From positions 47,793-111,792 of the forward strand of contig NZ_BQYM01000013.1 in NCBI RefSeq assembly GCF_026008515.1: 64,000 nucleotides of DNA, read 5' to 3'. This stretch comes from Hoyosella levis (GTDB lineage: Bacteria > Actinomycetota > Actinomycetes > Mycobacteriales > Mycobacteriaceae). The translations under genes and the position numbers were made by a program. Shown one piece after another: positions 18,748 to 27,941 of this stretch (its first letter is position 1; each line of letters begins with the position of its first letter). Under the pieces are notes generated by a model. The model had not been told where the DNA came from, ran no database searches, and was given only the letters and a program-made list of their open reading frames with translations.

Positions 18748-19332
18748 TCAGCCGCGCGGCTCGAGAAGCGCGGCCCCGCCCACGCCGACCATTACGGCGA
18801 GCACCGCACCGACCGCCATCGCGCTGCCCGATGGCGGAGCAGCCAGCGAAGCGTCCTCGAGACCACGCTGGCCAGACAGCATCACCAGCGTGCCCGCCGA
18901 GATGAACAGGGTGATCGTCCACGAGGTCCCCGCCGTGAATCTCGCCGCCCAGCGCCGGAAGGCCGAGCCCCGCGTCTCGAGCAGCACCGCGAGCACCGCG
19001 AGCAGCACGGTGAACAACGCCGGCACCACGTACGACAGCACCGCCGTCGAAGCAGTGCTCAGCGACGTGGGCTGCCCGGTCGTCGGCGACCACTGCGTCA
19101 CCACGCGATCCGGTAGCGAAGGCAGCCACACCAGCATCACCGCGGTGCTCACGGCGACGATCAGGATCGGAACAGCGATAACCGCGCGATTCCGCAGGAC
19201 TCCGGTGGCGCGCCGGGGGCCGGTGCCGCTCCCCTTCTCATTCCCGCTGCCGGTGCCGGATTCGCCGCTCGTGCCGGTCTCGCCGCCGGCGCCGTGGGAT
19301 GGTTGCTCATGGTCGCTCACGCCACCCACCAT
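18748..19332 (-). CDS. DUF1648-like four-TM membrane protein
   Basis: 194-aa protein. A Gly/Ser-rich hydrophilic N-terminus (about 45 aa) is followed by four hydrophobic segments. The first loop contains LPDRVVTQWSPTTGQP, which resembles the DUF1648 motif (LPxxIPxHWxxxGxxD) found in SdpI-like immunity and membrane proteins. The function of actinobacterial members is unknown. A GTG at 19320 with GGTGGG upstream is a good alternative start (190 aa). The gene stands alone, divergent from rpsT. Confidence 0.7.
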   Translation of the reverse strand: MVGGVSDHEQPSHGAGGETGTSGESGTGSGNEKGSGTGPRRATGVLRNRAVIAVPILIVAVSTAVMLVWLPSLPDRVVTQWSPTTGQPTSLSTASTAVLSYVVPALFTVLLAVLAVLLETRGSAFRRWAARFTAGTSWTITLFISAGTLVMLSGQRGLEDASLAAPPSGSAMAVGAVLAVMVGVGGAALLEPRG

Positions 19333-19438
19333 ATCCGCGGCCTACCCACGCGGGGCCCGTCTACGGCGGTTCCGCCCGGCGAGTGCTGTGGACAGTGGTC
19401 CCCTCTGTCGAAACCCCGATGCGGCGCCGCTGGTGGAA

Positions 19439-19468
19439 TTGGCCTGTTCCCATCGCCGGTGGTAGTCT
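19439..19468 (+). promoter_or_regulatory. Candidate sigma-A promoter of rpsT
   Basis: TTGGCC (19439-19444), an 18-bp spacer, then TAGTCT (19463-19468). It would give a 5' UTR of roughly 150 nt before rpsT. The rest of the 290-bp gap has no supported gene. Confidence 0.35.
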
Positions 19469-19623
19469 TGCCCTTCGGCGCGCACGGTCAGCCAGTGGCT
19501 GCTGCGCACGCACTCCCGGCGCAGGCAAAGCTTCGAGCCACCCACACAGTTGGGACGAGCGAAGCGGCCTGCAAAAAGAGTGCCAAGTCATCCATTAGAC
19601 GAATCTGACCAGAGGTTGTACGC

Positions 19624-19887
19624 GTGGCCAACATCAAGTCCCAGATGAAGCGGATCGGCACCAACGAGCGTAACCGGCTCCGCAACCAGTCGGTGAGGTC
19701 TGCGCTGCGCACTGCCATCCGGAACTTCCGGGAAGCAGTTGCCGCAGGCGACAAGAACACCGCGGAGGAGACCCTCCGTGCGGCTAGCCGCAAGCTCGAC
19801 AAGGCTGCCACCAAGGGTGTCATCCACCGGAACCAGGCCGCCAACAAGAAGTCGGCCATGGCATCGGCGTTCAACAAGATCGCCTGA
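19624..19887 (+). CDS. rpsT: 30S ribosomal protein S20
   Basis: 87-aa basic helical protein binding 16S rRNA in the small subunit. It begins [20 protein letters not shown] and carries the S20 pattern of Lys/Arg-rich helices ([27 protein letters not shown]). GTG start. It is divergent from the DUF1648-like gene and convergent with holA, the same arrangement as Rv2412-Rv2413c. Length is normal. Confidence 0.97.
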   Translation: MANIKSQMKRIGTNERNRLRNQSVRSALRTAIRNFREAVAAGDKNTAEETLRAASRKLDKAATKGVIHRNQAANKKSAMASAFNKIA

Positions 19888-19903
19888 TCCAAGTCTTTCC
19901 CCG

Positions 19904-19964
19904 AACGACCCAGCCTGCCGAGCGTCCGGTTGAAAACCGCGCTCTCCGGTAGAGCTGGGTCGTT
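19904..19964 (+). terminator. rpsT terminator hairpin
   Basis: Perfect 11-bp stem AACGACCCAGC (19904-19914) with 19954-19964, followed by TT. The 39-nt loop contains a smaller GAGCG/CGCTC helix. Confidence 0.7.
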
Positions 19965-20010
19965 TTGGCGTCTCCGCAACTTGTGTCGGCGTACCTCTCA
20001 GCGTGCAAGC

Positions 20011-20050
20011 CTCTAGCTCACTCAGCGAGGCTCTAGCTCACTCGGCGAGG
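20011..20050. repeat. 20-bp tandem duplication at the holA 3' end
   Basis: CTCTAGCTCACTCAGCGAGG (20011-20030) is repeated at 20031-20050 with one mismatch. The second copy covers the holA stop region, so a second GAG-TGA lies just downstream of the real one. Confidence 0.9.
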
Positions 20051-20985
20051 CTGGAGATCTGCATGATTGCGCGCTCGAGCGCGTAGTCGGCATCGGCCGC
20101 GCCGCCCTTCACATCCCCGTTGAGCCGTGCCACCACGCGCAGCGCGACCGCGAGGGTATCGGGCCGCCAGGCGCGCGCCTGCTGCTGGGTCTTCTTGACC
20201 TTCCACGGTGGCATGCCCAGCTGGCCCGCTAGCCGTCCAGGGTCTCCCCTTCCTGCTGCGGCAACGCGGGCGATCGAGCGGACCGCCTCGCCGAGCGCAT
20301 CCGCGAGCAGCACATGCGGCGTTCCGGTGTGGAGCGCCCACCGGACCGCCGCGAGGGCCGCGGCACGATTGCCCGCTACGGCCTTGTCTGCCACGTCGAA
20401 CCCCGTGACCTCGGCCTTCCCCGCGTAGTAGCGCTGCACTGCCGCGGCCGTCACAGCGCCGCCCGTATCGGCAGCGAGCTGGGAGCATGCGGAAGCGAGC
20501 TCGCGCAGGTTGGAGCCGACAGCATCGAGGATCGTGGTGATCACGTCCGGGCTGGCTCGCACGCCATGATCGCGGAGCTCGGTGCGCACGAACTCGACCC
20601 GTTCCGATGCGTTGAGCTTGGCGCAGCGGTGGGTCTCCGCGCCGAGCTTCTGCAGTGTTCCCGCTAGCGACTTGGCGCGACCGCCGCCGGTGTGGTGGAC
20701 GATCAGGGTCACTCCATCTGGCATGTCCCGCGCGGTGCTGGTGATGACCTCGACAGCGTCCTTGCCCGCTTCGTGGGCGTCGTCGAGCGCGACGATGCGG
20801 TCCTCCCCGAACAGGGAAGGGCTGAGCATCTCCGCGAGGATGCTGATGCTGGCGTCACCGGCGCGCATTCGGGTGAGCTCCATGCCCGCGGCGTCGGCGC
20901 TCGCTGCCCGGGCCGCGGTGATGAGCCGGCGCAGGGAGCGTTCGACGAGGTATTCCTCGTCCCCGAGCAGCAGGTGGAGTGGCAC
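20038..20985 (-). CDS. holA: DNA polymerase III subunit delta
   Basis: Clamp-loader delta subunit, about 315 aa. It opens the beta clamp within the DNA polymerase III holoenzyme. The N-terminus LHLLLGDEEYLVERSLRRL and the VTLIVHHTGGGRAKSLAGTL segment fit the HolA fold, an AAA-like module without functional Walker motifs. GTG 20985 begins right after the comEC stop with one base between, and GGGAATG lies upstream. The frame is open to 21021. The order holA-comEC-comEA is conserved in actinobacteria. Confidence 0.93.
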   Translation of the reverse strand: MPLHLLLGDEEYLVERSLRRLITAARAASADAAGMELTRMRAGDASISILAEMLSPSLFGEDRIVALDDAHEAGKDAVEVITSTARDMPDGVTLIVHHTGGGRAKSLAGTLQKLGAETHRCAKLNASERVEFVRTELRDHGVRASPDVITTILDAVGSNLRELASACSQLAADTGGAVTAAAVQRYYAGKAEVTGFDVADKAVAGNRAAALAAVRWALHTGTPHVLLADALGEAVRSIARVAAAGRGDPGRLAGQLGMPPWKVKKTQQQARAWRPDTLAVALRVVARLNGDVKGGAADADYALERAIMQISSLAE

Positions 20986-20986
20986 G

Positions 20987-23416
20987 CTAAGACATTCCCA
21001 CATCGGTGTGCTCGGCCACAATCCTCAGCCCCTCGGGGGTTGCCCGGACGGTGCTGGTGCCGTGCTGGTCGGTCCGTGCGATCGCTGCGCCCTGGCGGTG
21101 CAACTGGTCGAGGATCGTGGCGCGGGGGTGGCCATGCGCATTGCCGGCGCCAACGCCGATGAGCGCGATGCGTGGATTCACGACGTCGAGGAAGCCTGGC
21201 TCGGTGGTGTCAGCGCCGTGGTGCGGCACGGTCATGATGTCGGCTCGCAGCATCTCGGCGGGATAGGTGTCGAGCAGCCATCGCTGGGCGGGTTGCTCGG
21301 CGTCACCAGTGGCGAGGAGCGTGGGCCCGCCCTCGTGGAGCGTCATGGAGAGGACGAGGGATTGATCGTTGGGATCGGCGTGGAGCGCGCGCTGCGGCTC
21401 GGGCCCGAGGATGGTTGCTTGGGCGTTTCCGATCGCGAGGGTGTCACCGGCGGTGACGGTGCGCACGGGCAGGTCGTGGTCCTGAGCGAGGGCGTGCACG
21501 TCCGACAGGGCGGGCGCGGGATCGCGGCCCGGTCCGAGAACGATCATGCTGGGGCCGCGCGCGGCAATGGTTTCCAGCCCGTCGATGTGGTCAGCGTGCA
21601 GATGGGTGATGAGAACAGCGTCGACGGTGCGGATCCCCAGGCGGTCAAGGCATTCATCGGCAGCTACGGGGTCTGGCCCGGTGTCGATGATGAGTGCGCT
21701 GCGGATTCCCGTGGCGACGACGAACATGTCGCCTTGCCCGACATCGCAGGCGGCCACGAGCCAGCCCTGGGGCACGCTTGGGGGTACCGCTACCCGCATG
21801 ACGATCAAGCAGGCGGGGATCGTTGTCGCCAGCACAAGCACGCAGCGGTATGGGAGTGGCGCGCGCCCCCACCAGGCAAGGCATTCGCGGGCACGCAGTG
21901 CTGCCACGCCCAGCAGGGTGAGTGCGAGCACGAGCGCGAACCCGCCCATGCCCTGGGGGACGCTGATGCTGGATCGGGGCAGGCCGGCGCACCAGGTGGC
22001 CACGGTGACGATCCAGCCTGTAGGGTGTCCGGCGAGCCAGATCGGGACCGTCGCGAGCGTGGTGGACACGGGCGCGAGCAGCAGGCCGAGGTAGCCGCAG
22101 ATGATCACCACGGTCACGATCGGCGCCACCAGCAGGTTTGCCAGCACGCCGACCACGCTGAACTGGCCGAACGCCGCGGCGATCAGGGGCGCGGTGACAA
22201 TCTGGGCGGCAATCGCCACCGCGAGCACCGAAGCAACTCTGCGGGGCATTCCCCGGCGGTGCAGCCCATCCGCGACCGGCGGCGCAAGCATCACAAGCCC
22301 TGCGGTGGCGATGACCGACAGCGCGAACCCGATATGGACGGCTAGTTGCGGCAGCGCGATCAGGAGCACGATCACCGCGGTGCAGAGCGCGGGCAGGGCG
22401 TGGCGCCGCCGACCAGCAAGGAGGGCCAGCAGCGTGACCGATCCCATGGCGGCGGCACGGAGCACGCTCGGCTCAGGCCGGCACACGATGACCAGGACGA
22501 GCAGTGCGAGCGCTGCGGTGATGGCAGCGGCGCGCCGGGAGCCGGTGGCGATCCGGGCCGCGAGCAGCACTGCCCCGCACACGATGGTCACGTGCGTGCC
22601 CGATACGACGGTGAGGTGAGTGAGGCTGCTCGTGACGAACGCCTCGCGGAGGTCCGGTGGCATGGTGGAGCGGTCCCCGATGACGATCCCGGGCAGCACC
22701 GCGGCGGTCGTCTCATCGAGTGTGGCTGCCACCACCTCGCGGTATCGGTCACGCACATGCCCCGCAGCCTGCCCCCACCAGGGCGTGCTGGCGGTGATGG
22801 CGGGGTCACCTCTAGCGAAGATCGTCGCGACTGTGAGGTCGCTCTGGCCGGGCTCGGCAATCGCTCCGGTGAATCGCACGTGGTCCCCCGGGAGGAGTGC
22901 CGCCCAGCCATCGGCGCTGCTGGTGCTGGACCGGTCCAGCGCTGGCGCGAATACAGTCACGGTGCCACCCGCGACGGTGGTGCGCTGCCCGGCGCCACCC
23001 GCGACGGTGGTGCCCTGCTCGGTGGTGAAGGACTCGAGACGCGCACGGAGCATCCAGGTGGGCCGCGCTGGGCCGTCCAGTGCCCGGGGATCGGTCAGCA
23101 CGCGGGCGTGAAGGACAACGGGCTCGCCGGAGGCGTGGGCGCGCAGCGGGTGAGTCGCGGCGGCATGCGCGTGAACGGCACCGGCCGCAGCGAGCGCGAT
23201 CCAGAACAGGCAGGCAGTGGCCACGATGACTCGCAGCCGAGGGGATGCTGGCCTGATCGCTAGCACAACGAGGGCAAGGGTCGCGGCGGCGACCATGCTG
23301 GCGATCGCAGCACGTGGTCCGTGGACGAGCGCGAGGGCCGTGGCTGCCCAGGCCGCGACGGCGCAGGGCACGAGACGGACGTCGATGAGCGCTCGGTCAG
23401 AACGTGAGGTGGTCAC
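20987..23416 (-). CDS. comEC: ComEC/Rec2 family DNA-uptake channel
   Basis: About 809-aa polytopic membrane protein. An N-terminal soluble OB-like domain is followed by the competence domain with many hydrophobic helices (from about AVLPGIVIGDRSTMPPDLRE). A C-terminal metallo-beta-lactamase-like domain carries the Zn motif ITHLHADHIDGLETI. In competent bacteria ComEC forms the inner-membrane channel for single-stranded DNA; whether this organism is competent is unknown. I choose GTG 23416, overlapping comEA by 20 bp. The frame continues to 23584, but that part is Ser/Arg-rich shadow of comEA. It contains a 10-residue tandem repeat around TTVAGG. Confidence 0.92.
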   Translation of the reverse strand: MTTSRSDRALIDVRLVPCAVAAWAATALALVHGPRAAIASMVAAATLALVVLAIRPASPRLRVIVATACLFWIALAAAGAVHAHAAATHPLRAHASGEPVVLHARVLTDPRALDGPARPTWMLRARLESFTTEQGTTVAGGAGQRTTVAGGTVTVFAPALDRSSTSSADGWAALLPGDHVRFTGAIAEPGQSDLTVATIFARGDPAITASTPWWGQAAGHVRDRYREVVAATLDETTAAVLPGIVIGDRSTMPPDLREAFVTSSLTHLTVVSGTHVTIVCGAVLLAARIATGSRRAAAITAALALLVLVIVCRPEPSVLRAAAMGSVTLLALLAGRRRHALPALCTAVIVLLIALPQLAVHIGFALSVIATAGLVMLAPPVADGLHRRGMPRRVASVLAVAIAAQIVTAPLIAAAFGQFSVVGVLANLLVAPIVTVVIICGYLGLLLAPVSTTLATVPIWLAGHPTGWIVTVATWCAGLPRSSISVPQGMGGFALVLALTLLGVAALRARECLAWWGRAPLPYRCVLVLATTIPACLIVMRVAVPPSVPQGWLVAACDVGQGDMFVVATGIRSALIIDTGPDPVAADECLDRLGIRTVDAVLITHLHADHIDGLETIAARGPSMIVLGPGRDPAPALSDVHALAQDHDLPVRTVTAGDTLAIGNAQATILGPEPQRALHADPNDQSLVLSMTLHEGGPTLLATGDAEQPAQRWLLDTYPAEMLRADIMTVPHHGADTTEPGFLDVVNPRIALIGVGAGNAHGHPRATILDQLHRQGAAIARTDQHGTSTVRATPEGLRIVAEHTDVGMS
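22964..23013. repeat. Short tandem repeat inside comEC
   Basis: GCCACCCGCGACGGTGGTGC at 22964-22983 recurs identically at 22994-23013 (30-bp period), giving a 10-residue repeat (TTVAGG...) in the extracytoplasmic N-terminal domain. Confidence 0.85.
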
Positions 23417-24311
23417 GGAACTGCTCGAGCTTGGCCGGGCCGATCCCCCGGATCTCGCGGAGCTGCTCGATCGAGTGGAATGGACCGTTGGCCTCGCGCC
23501 ATTGCACGATCGCTTCGGCAGTGACGGGTCCGATACCGGGGAGCGTCTCGAGCTGTTGCGCCGTGGCTGAGTTGGCATTGACAATGCTCGGCGCGGCTTC
23601 CCCTGAGCTCGCCTGCTGTTGTGTGGCCGCGCCCAGGATGACGCTCACGACTGGCTTGGTCGCTCCGTCTGCGTGGCGATCCCCGACGATGATGTGATCA
23701 CCATCGCGCAGGGGCTGTGCCAGGTTGAGCGTGAGCGTATCGGCCCCTGGCAGTGGCCCGCCGGCCTCGCTCAGGGCATCGGCGACCCGCGACCCGGCCT
23801 CCACGGTCACCAGCCCCGGCCGGGAGATATGCCCGGCCACGCTGACGATCAGGTGGTCCGGCCGTGCTGCCGGTTCCTCCGTGCTTGGCGCGGCTGTACC
23901 AGGCAAGGGCTCCAATCGCTCCAGAGGTTCCGCGGGCTTGTGCGATGACGTGGTGCTGCCATTGCTCGCCGTAGCCGGGCCGGGCACTGGCGTCTCGCTG
24001 GGCGCTGCGGAGCGGGTCAGCAGCACAGCAACGATGATGCCGATCAGGCCGGTCGCGATCAGTGCCACGGCGCCCGCGCGCGAGAGGTCGATCCGGGCAC
24101 GCGTGGGCGGGGCGAGAGGTGTGCTCCACTCGGCGGGCGCGGGGCGGGCCGCGCCAGCAGCGCTGTCCCCATCCGTCGCGGTGGAGCCTGGTTCGTCGAT
24201 TTCGCTGGGCTCGCTGGATTCGTCAGCAGTAGTGGTCCCGGTGCCAGGCTCGCGCGGCAAGGACATGACGGCGCGGAACCTTTCCCGCGCCGCGTCAGCG
24301 TCATAGGGCAT
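23397..24311 (-). CDS. comEA: ComEA-like DNA-binding protein
   Basis: 304-aa membrane-anchored protein. A cytoplasmic Pro/Ser-rich N-terminus is followed by one transmembrane helix (about 78-100: AGAVALIATGLIGIIVAVLL). A SLBB domain (VSVAGHISRPGLVTVEAGSR) and a C-terminal helix-hairpin-helix pair (VNANSATAQQLETLPGIGPV, EIRGIGPAKLEQF) complete it. ComEA binds double-stranded DNA outside the membrane and hands it to ComEC. Adjacent to comEC with a short overlap, as in Rv2415c-Rv2414c. The eis gene found next in M. tuberculosis is absent here. Confidence 0.93.
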   Translation of the reverse strand: MPYDADAARERFRAVMSLPREPGTGTTTADESSEPSEIDEPGSTATDGDSAAGAARPAPAEWSTPLAPPTRARIDLSRAGAVALIATGLIGIIVAVLLTRSAAPSETPVPGPATASNGSTTSSHKPAEPLERLEPLPGTAAPSTEEPAARPDHLIVSVAGHISRPGLVTVEAGSRVADALSEAGGPLPGADTLTLNLAQPLRDGDHIIVGDRHADGATKPVVSVILGAATQQQASSGEAAPSIVNANSATAQQLETLPGIGPVTAEAIVQWREANGPFHSIEQLREIRGIGPAKLEQFRDHLTF

Positions 24312-24404
24312 GAGGCGACGCTAGGGCAGCCGGTACCTGGATGCTGGTGGTGAGAGCCATCCTGGGGAGAAGCGGAATGGCTGGGGATAACTCCCCGTTG
24401 TCAG

Positions 24405-25238
24405 CTATTCGTGGTAGAGGGAGACGCTGATCGCGCCGGGGCCGAGATGCACGCCGAGCACGGCACCAAGGTCCGCGATGTGGGTGGAATGCACCGTGCC
24501 CAGCCGGGTCGTGATGCGATCGAGGACCTGTCGGGCGCGGTCCTCGGCCTCGATGTGCTGGACGGCGATGCGGATATCGCGGTGCGGCTCGGCAGCATCG
24601 ACCGCGAGGTCGACGAGTCGGTTGAGAGCCTTGGTGGCGGTGCGGGCCTTGTCCCGCACGGCGAGCGCCCCATCGGAGAGATGCAGGACAGGCTTGATGG
24701 CGAGCGCGGTACCGAGGATCGCGGAGGCGGCACCGATGCGGCCACCGCGCCGCAGGTTGTCGAGCTGGTTGACATAGACGAAGGATCGCGTGCGGGTGGC
24801 GGCGCGGACGGCGGTCTCGTAGACGGCGTCGCGGTCGCATCCGTCCTGCGCGGCGCGGGCAGCCGCGAGGACGATGAAGGCGAGGCTGAAGGCCGCGGCC
24901 TGGGAGTCAACGACGCGCACGTGCGGCCCGGACTTCGTGGCGGCCTGGTGGGCGGCTTCCCAGGTCGAGGAGAGCTTGCGGGAAAGGAAGATCCCCACCA
25001 CGCCGTCGCCGTCGCTGGCGGCCTGGGCAGCCTCGAAGGCGCTGACGAGCTCCTGCGGGGATGCGCCCGCGGTCGAGATGCCACTGCCCCGCCAGGCATC
25101 GGAGGGCATTGTATCGACGCCTTCGCGAAGGTCTTCCCCGTGATACAGGATGTGCAGGGGGACGACATGGATGCCATGCCGACGAACGAGGTCGATGGGC
25201 AGCGTCGCCGACGAGTCCGTTACTACTGTGACTGCCAT
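24405..25238 (-). CDS. DegV family fatty-acid-binding protein
   Basis: 277-aa DegV/FakB-type protein that binds a fatty acid in a two-domain fold. Typical: MAVTVVTDSSATLPIDLVRR at the N-terminus, SRKLSSTWEAA, the VVDSQAAAFSLAF loop and YVNQLDNLRRGGRIGAAS. ATG 25238 has GAGAGGA upstream; the frame to 25295 adds a basic stretch without a ribosome-binding site. In firmicutes FakB presents fatty acid to the kinase FakA; no fakA is seen here. It is located 17 bp downstream of octT, an octanoyl transferase, which makes an acyl-handling link attractive (inference). Confidence 0.92.
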   Translation of the reverse strand: MAVTVVTDSSATLPIDLVRRHGIHVVPLHILYHGEDLREGVDTMPSDAWRGSGISTAGASPQELVSAFEAAQAASDGDGVVGIFLSRKLSSTWEAAHQAATKSGPHVRVVDSQAAAFSLAFIVLAAARAAQDGCDRDAVYETAVRAATRTRSFVYVNQLDNLRRGGRIGAASAILGTALAIKPVLHLSDGALAVRDKARTATKALNRLVDLAVDAAEPHRDIRIAVQHIEAEDRARQVLDRITTRLGTVHSTHIADLGAVLGVHLGPGAISVSLYHE

Positions 25239-25254
25239 TGCAGGTCCTCTCTCG

Positions 25255-26010
25255 CTACCGCGCCGCCCTGGCACTTCCGGGCGAATCACTCTCACCGGAC
25301 ACGATAGCGGTGTGCATCAGGCGGGCGACGCGGCGATGTGCAGCGAAGCCCCAATGGATACCGTCCGGGTTTCCCTCCCCCGCGCGCAAGTGGTCGATGG
25401 TAGCCGCGGGCACATCAATGAGCGGGACGCCCTTCTCGCTGGCCCACCGCGTGATGGCCTGGGACGTGCGGGGCTGCCCAGGCTGCGCGTAGCCGTAGTA
25501 GTGGCTGTGGTGCAGCGCTGGTAGCACAGCGATGATCGGGATGCCGGGCCGCACGGCCGCGATGGCGGCACGGATCTTCTCGAGGTACGCAACGGTCACC
25601 GCAGGTGGTAGTGCCATGGGCCAGCCGAGGGGCGCGAGCACGGGCTGCACCCGCGCGTAGGTGGCGCGCACTCGCCTGCGCAGCCAGGAGGGGCGCACGT
25701 ACCGGATCTGCTCCCGGAAAGCAGTGGGCAGGGGCGAGGGGAGGGAGTCCATGCCCGCGACCGCGATGATGATCGCCCCGGCGCGCGGGATCGCGGCCCA
25801 CACCAGCGGATCCTGGGTCAGCGCCCACCATGCGTCGCGGCTCGTCCAGCCCACGCGCGCGCACAGGTGGGAGGTCCAGCCGAGCTCGTCAGCGAGGAGG
25901 CTGGGCCAGATGCGGTCATCATTGGCGGGCAGGCCGCCCGCGGGGCCGTAGAAGGCGAGCGAATCGCCCAGGACGAGCAGCGTTGGCGTGGTGCCGGGCT
26001 CAAGCTGCAT
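25255..26010 (-). CDS. octT: SGNH acyltransferase, OctT-like (diglucosylglycerate octanoyltransferase)
   Basis: 251-aa SGNH/GDSL-fold protein homologous by position and sequence type to Rv2418c OctT, which octanoylates an early diglucosylglycerate intermediate of methylglucose lipopolysaccharide (MGLP). Block I LVLGDSLAFYGPAG holds the nucleophile Ser; block V NPDGIHWGFAAH holds the Asp-x-x-His pair. No signal peptide, so cytosolic as expected. It overlaps gpgP by 11 bp, arguing for one transcript and one pathway. Function is inferred from synteny; a generic SGNH hydrolase is the alternative. Confidence 0.85.
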   Translation of the reverse strand: MQLEPGTTPTLLVLGDSLAFYGPAGGLPANDDRIWPSLLADELGWTSHLCARVGWTSRDAWWALTQDPLVWAAIPRAGAIIIAVAGMDSLPSPLPTAFREQIRYVRPSWLRRRVRATYARVQPVLAPLGWPMALPPAVTVAYLEKIRAAIAAVRPGIPIIAVLPALHHSHYYGYAQPGQPRTSQAITRWASEKGVPLIDVPAATIDHLRAGEGNPDGIHWGFAAHRRVARLMHTAIVSGESDSPGSARAAR

Positions 26011-26680
26011 CGGGCGCTACCTGGGCGGAGGAGTTCCATACGTCGAGGCGCCATTGGCCGGTTCCGTCGGGCGCGCCGTAGTGGCTGAGCTGGACCCAGC
26101 AGGCATTGCCCAGCGCTCCGAGGATCGGCCAGTGCCCGACCGGGAGGTCGAGCAACTGGGCGGTGAGGGCACCGATCAGGCCGCCATGCGCCACCAGGAC
26201 GATGGGATGCTCCGGCCAATGCTCGAGCGCGGCATCGCCGTCGGTGGAGCGGGCGAGCAGTTCATCGATCAGCGGCACGGCGCGCGCGGCCACATCGATG
26301 CGGCTCTCGCCCCCAGGCGGCGCTAGGCGGGGCTCGAGCCGCCAGGCTGCCCGGGCGCCCGGGTGGAGCGCATCGACCTCGGCGTGAGTGCGGCCCTGCC
26401 AGTCGCCCAAGTGGGTCTCGCGGAGCCGCTCATCCTTGCTGACCCGCAGTCCGGTCGCGGAGCCGAGCGCGAGGGCGGTGTCATAGGCACGGTGCAGATC
26501 GGAGGAGATGATCGCGAGCGGATCGCAGTGGGCGAGCACCTCGGCCGCACGATTGGCCTGCTCGATGCCGAGGGGCGACAGCGCTGTGTCGAGCTGCCCC
26601 TGCATGCGGTTCTCCGCGTTGTACACCGTCTGTCCGTGGCGGAGCAGCACGATCCTGCGGATCGTGACTGGTGGCGCCAT
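26000..26680 (-). CDS. gpgP: Glucosyl-3-phosphoglycerate phosphatase
   Basis: 226-aa histidine phosphatase superfamily enzyme. The catalytic motif LRHGQTVYNAENRMQGQLD contains the phospho-accepting His (about residue 15); ETHLGDWQG supplies the acid and VLVAHGGLIGALT the second His. In mycobacteria the orthologue Rv2419c dephosphorylates glucosyl-3-phosphoglycerate in MGLP synthesis; earlier annotation as phosphoglycerate mutase is superseded. GAGGACA precedes ATG 26680. Overlap with octT supports the pathway assignment. Confidence 0.88.
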   Translation of the reverse strand: MAPPVTIRRIVLLRHGQTVYNAENRMQGQLDTALSPLGIEQANRAAEVLAHCDPLAIISSDLHRAYDTALALGSATGLRVSKDERLRETHLGDWQGRTHAEVDALHPGARAAWRLEPRLAPPGGESRIDVAARAVPLIDELLARSTDGDAALEHWPEHPIVLVAHGGLIGALTAQLLDLPVGHWPILGALGNACWVQLSHYGAPDGTGQWRLDVWNSSAQVAPDAA

Positions 26681-26765
26681 GGTGTGTCCTCGTTCCTTGT
26701 GCGACGGCGGCCCTCGGGCCCCGGATCACTCTAGCCGCTGGCACTGCCCCATCGGGCGAGCCGTG

Positions 26766-27161
26766 TCAGTCCTGTCCGGCCTCGTCGTCGGCACCGGCTT
26801 CATCGAGCCCATCGACCGTGATGGCGGGGCAGTCCTTCCAGAGGCGCTCGAGCCCGTAGTAGGAACGCTCCTCGCCGTGCTGGATGTGCACGACGAAATC
26901 GACGTAGTCGAGCAGCGCCCAGCGGCCTTCGCTGGCGCCCTCGCGGCGGGTGGGCTTGCGGCCGATCGCGCGCAGCTTCTCCTCGACGTTGTCGACGATG
27001 GAGCTGACGTGCCGCTCGTTCCCGCCGGTCGCGATGACGAAGCAGTCAGTGATCACGAGCTGCTCGGACACGTCGAGGACGATGACGTCCGTGGCCTTCT
27101 TCTCGGATGCGGCGCGAGCGGCTACGGCGCTGGCCTCGATCGCCTCGTGCGTGGCGGTCAT
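26766..27161 (-). CDS. rsfS: Ribosome silencing factor RsfS
   Basis: 131-aa RsfS (Iojap/DUF143) protein that binds L14 on the large subunit and blocks subunit joining under starvation. The core is typical: [32 protein letters not shown] and [16 protein letters not shown]. Its ATG overlaps the nadD stop (ATGA) with AGGAGA upstream. The nadD-rsfS pair is conserved in many bacteria. The C-terminal acidic tail (about 15 aa) is variable. Confidence 0.95.
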   Translation of the reverse strand: MTATHEAIEASAVAARAASEKKATDVIVLDVSEQLVITDCFVIATGGNERHVSSIVDNVEEKLRAIGRKPTRREGASEGRWALLDYVDFVVHIQHGEERSYYGLERLWKDCPAITVDGLDEAGADDEAGQD

Positions 27162-27874
27162 GGGTTCTCCTCATGTGGGGTTGCCCGCGCGGATGCGGGC
27201 CGTGTGTCTGCGGATGCCGGGGCGATCTCAGGCTTCGCGCCTGCTACCGGGGCGTCGGTGGCCCTCCGGTAGAGATCCCGCTTGGCGATGTACTGCACCA
27301 CCCCATCGGGCACCAGGTACCAGACGGATCGCCCCTCGCGGGACCTGTCCCGGCAGTCGCTCGATGAGATCGCCAGGGCCGGGATCTCGATCAGGGTGAT
27401 GACGTCATCGGGACGGTCATCGAGGTGGGCGGAGAGATGCTCGGCGTGTAGATCATAGCCGGGCCTGCTCACCCCGACGAATTTCGCGAGATCGAAGATC
27501 TCCTCCCAGTTCTGCCACGACAGGATGTTGGCGAGCGCATCGGCGCCGGTGATGAAGAACAATTCATCACCGGGATAGGTGTCGCGCAGGTCCCGGAGGG
27601 TATCGGCGGTGCGCGTGATGCCGGGCCTGTCGATATCGACGCGGCTGACCGAGAAGCGCGGGTTCGATGCGGTCGCGATGACGGTCATCAGGTACCGGTC
27701 CTCGGCGGGGCTCACGTGCCGGCTCGCCTTCTGCCAGGGCTGGCCGGTGGGCACGAAGATCACCTGGTCGAGGGCGAACCGGTCGGCAACCTCGCTCGCG
27801 GCCACGAGGTGGCCATGATGGATGGGATCGAAGGTGCCACCCATGACGCCGATGCGTCGTGTGTCTGCGCGCAT
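27158..27874 (-). CDS. nadD: Nicotinate-nucleotide adenylyltransferase
   Basis: NadD adenylylates nicotinate mononucleotide to deamido-NAD in NAD synthesis. The nucleotidyltransferase signature is [15 protein letters not shown] (HxGH at HHGH). A C-terminal [20 protein letters not shown] motif (ISSSxxR) closes the active site. I choose ATG 27874 (238 aa); the frame extends to a TTG at 27886. A TATTGT box lies eight bases before the ATG, so leaderless expression is possible. The hydrophilic extension beyond about residue 200 is longer than in most NadD proteins. Confidence 0.93.
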   Translation of the reverse strand: MRADTRRIGVMGGTFDPIHHGHLVAASEVADRFALDQVIFVPTGQPWQKASRHVSPAEDRYLMTVIATASNPRFSVSRVDIDRPGITRTADTLRDLRDTYPGDELFFITGADALANILSWQNWEEIFDLAKFVGVSRPGYDLHAEHLSAHLDDRPDDVITLIEIPALAISSSDCRDRSREGRSVWYLVPDGVVQYIAKRDLYRRATDAPVAGAKPEIAPASADTRPASARATPHEENP

Positions 27875-27941
27875 GGGACTCGACAATACGGCGCATCACG
27901 GCCCAGCGGGGGCCGTGGGCTGGACCCCACTCCCCGAGCGT

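Noticed and set aside
23397..25238. Missing eis as evidence of a deletion scar between comEA and degV
   Set aside because: eis is mycobacterial and often absent in other genera; the 90-bp gap shows no scar.
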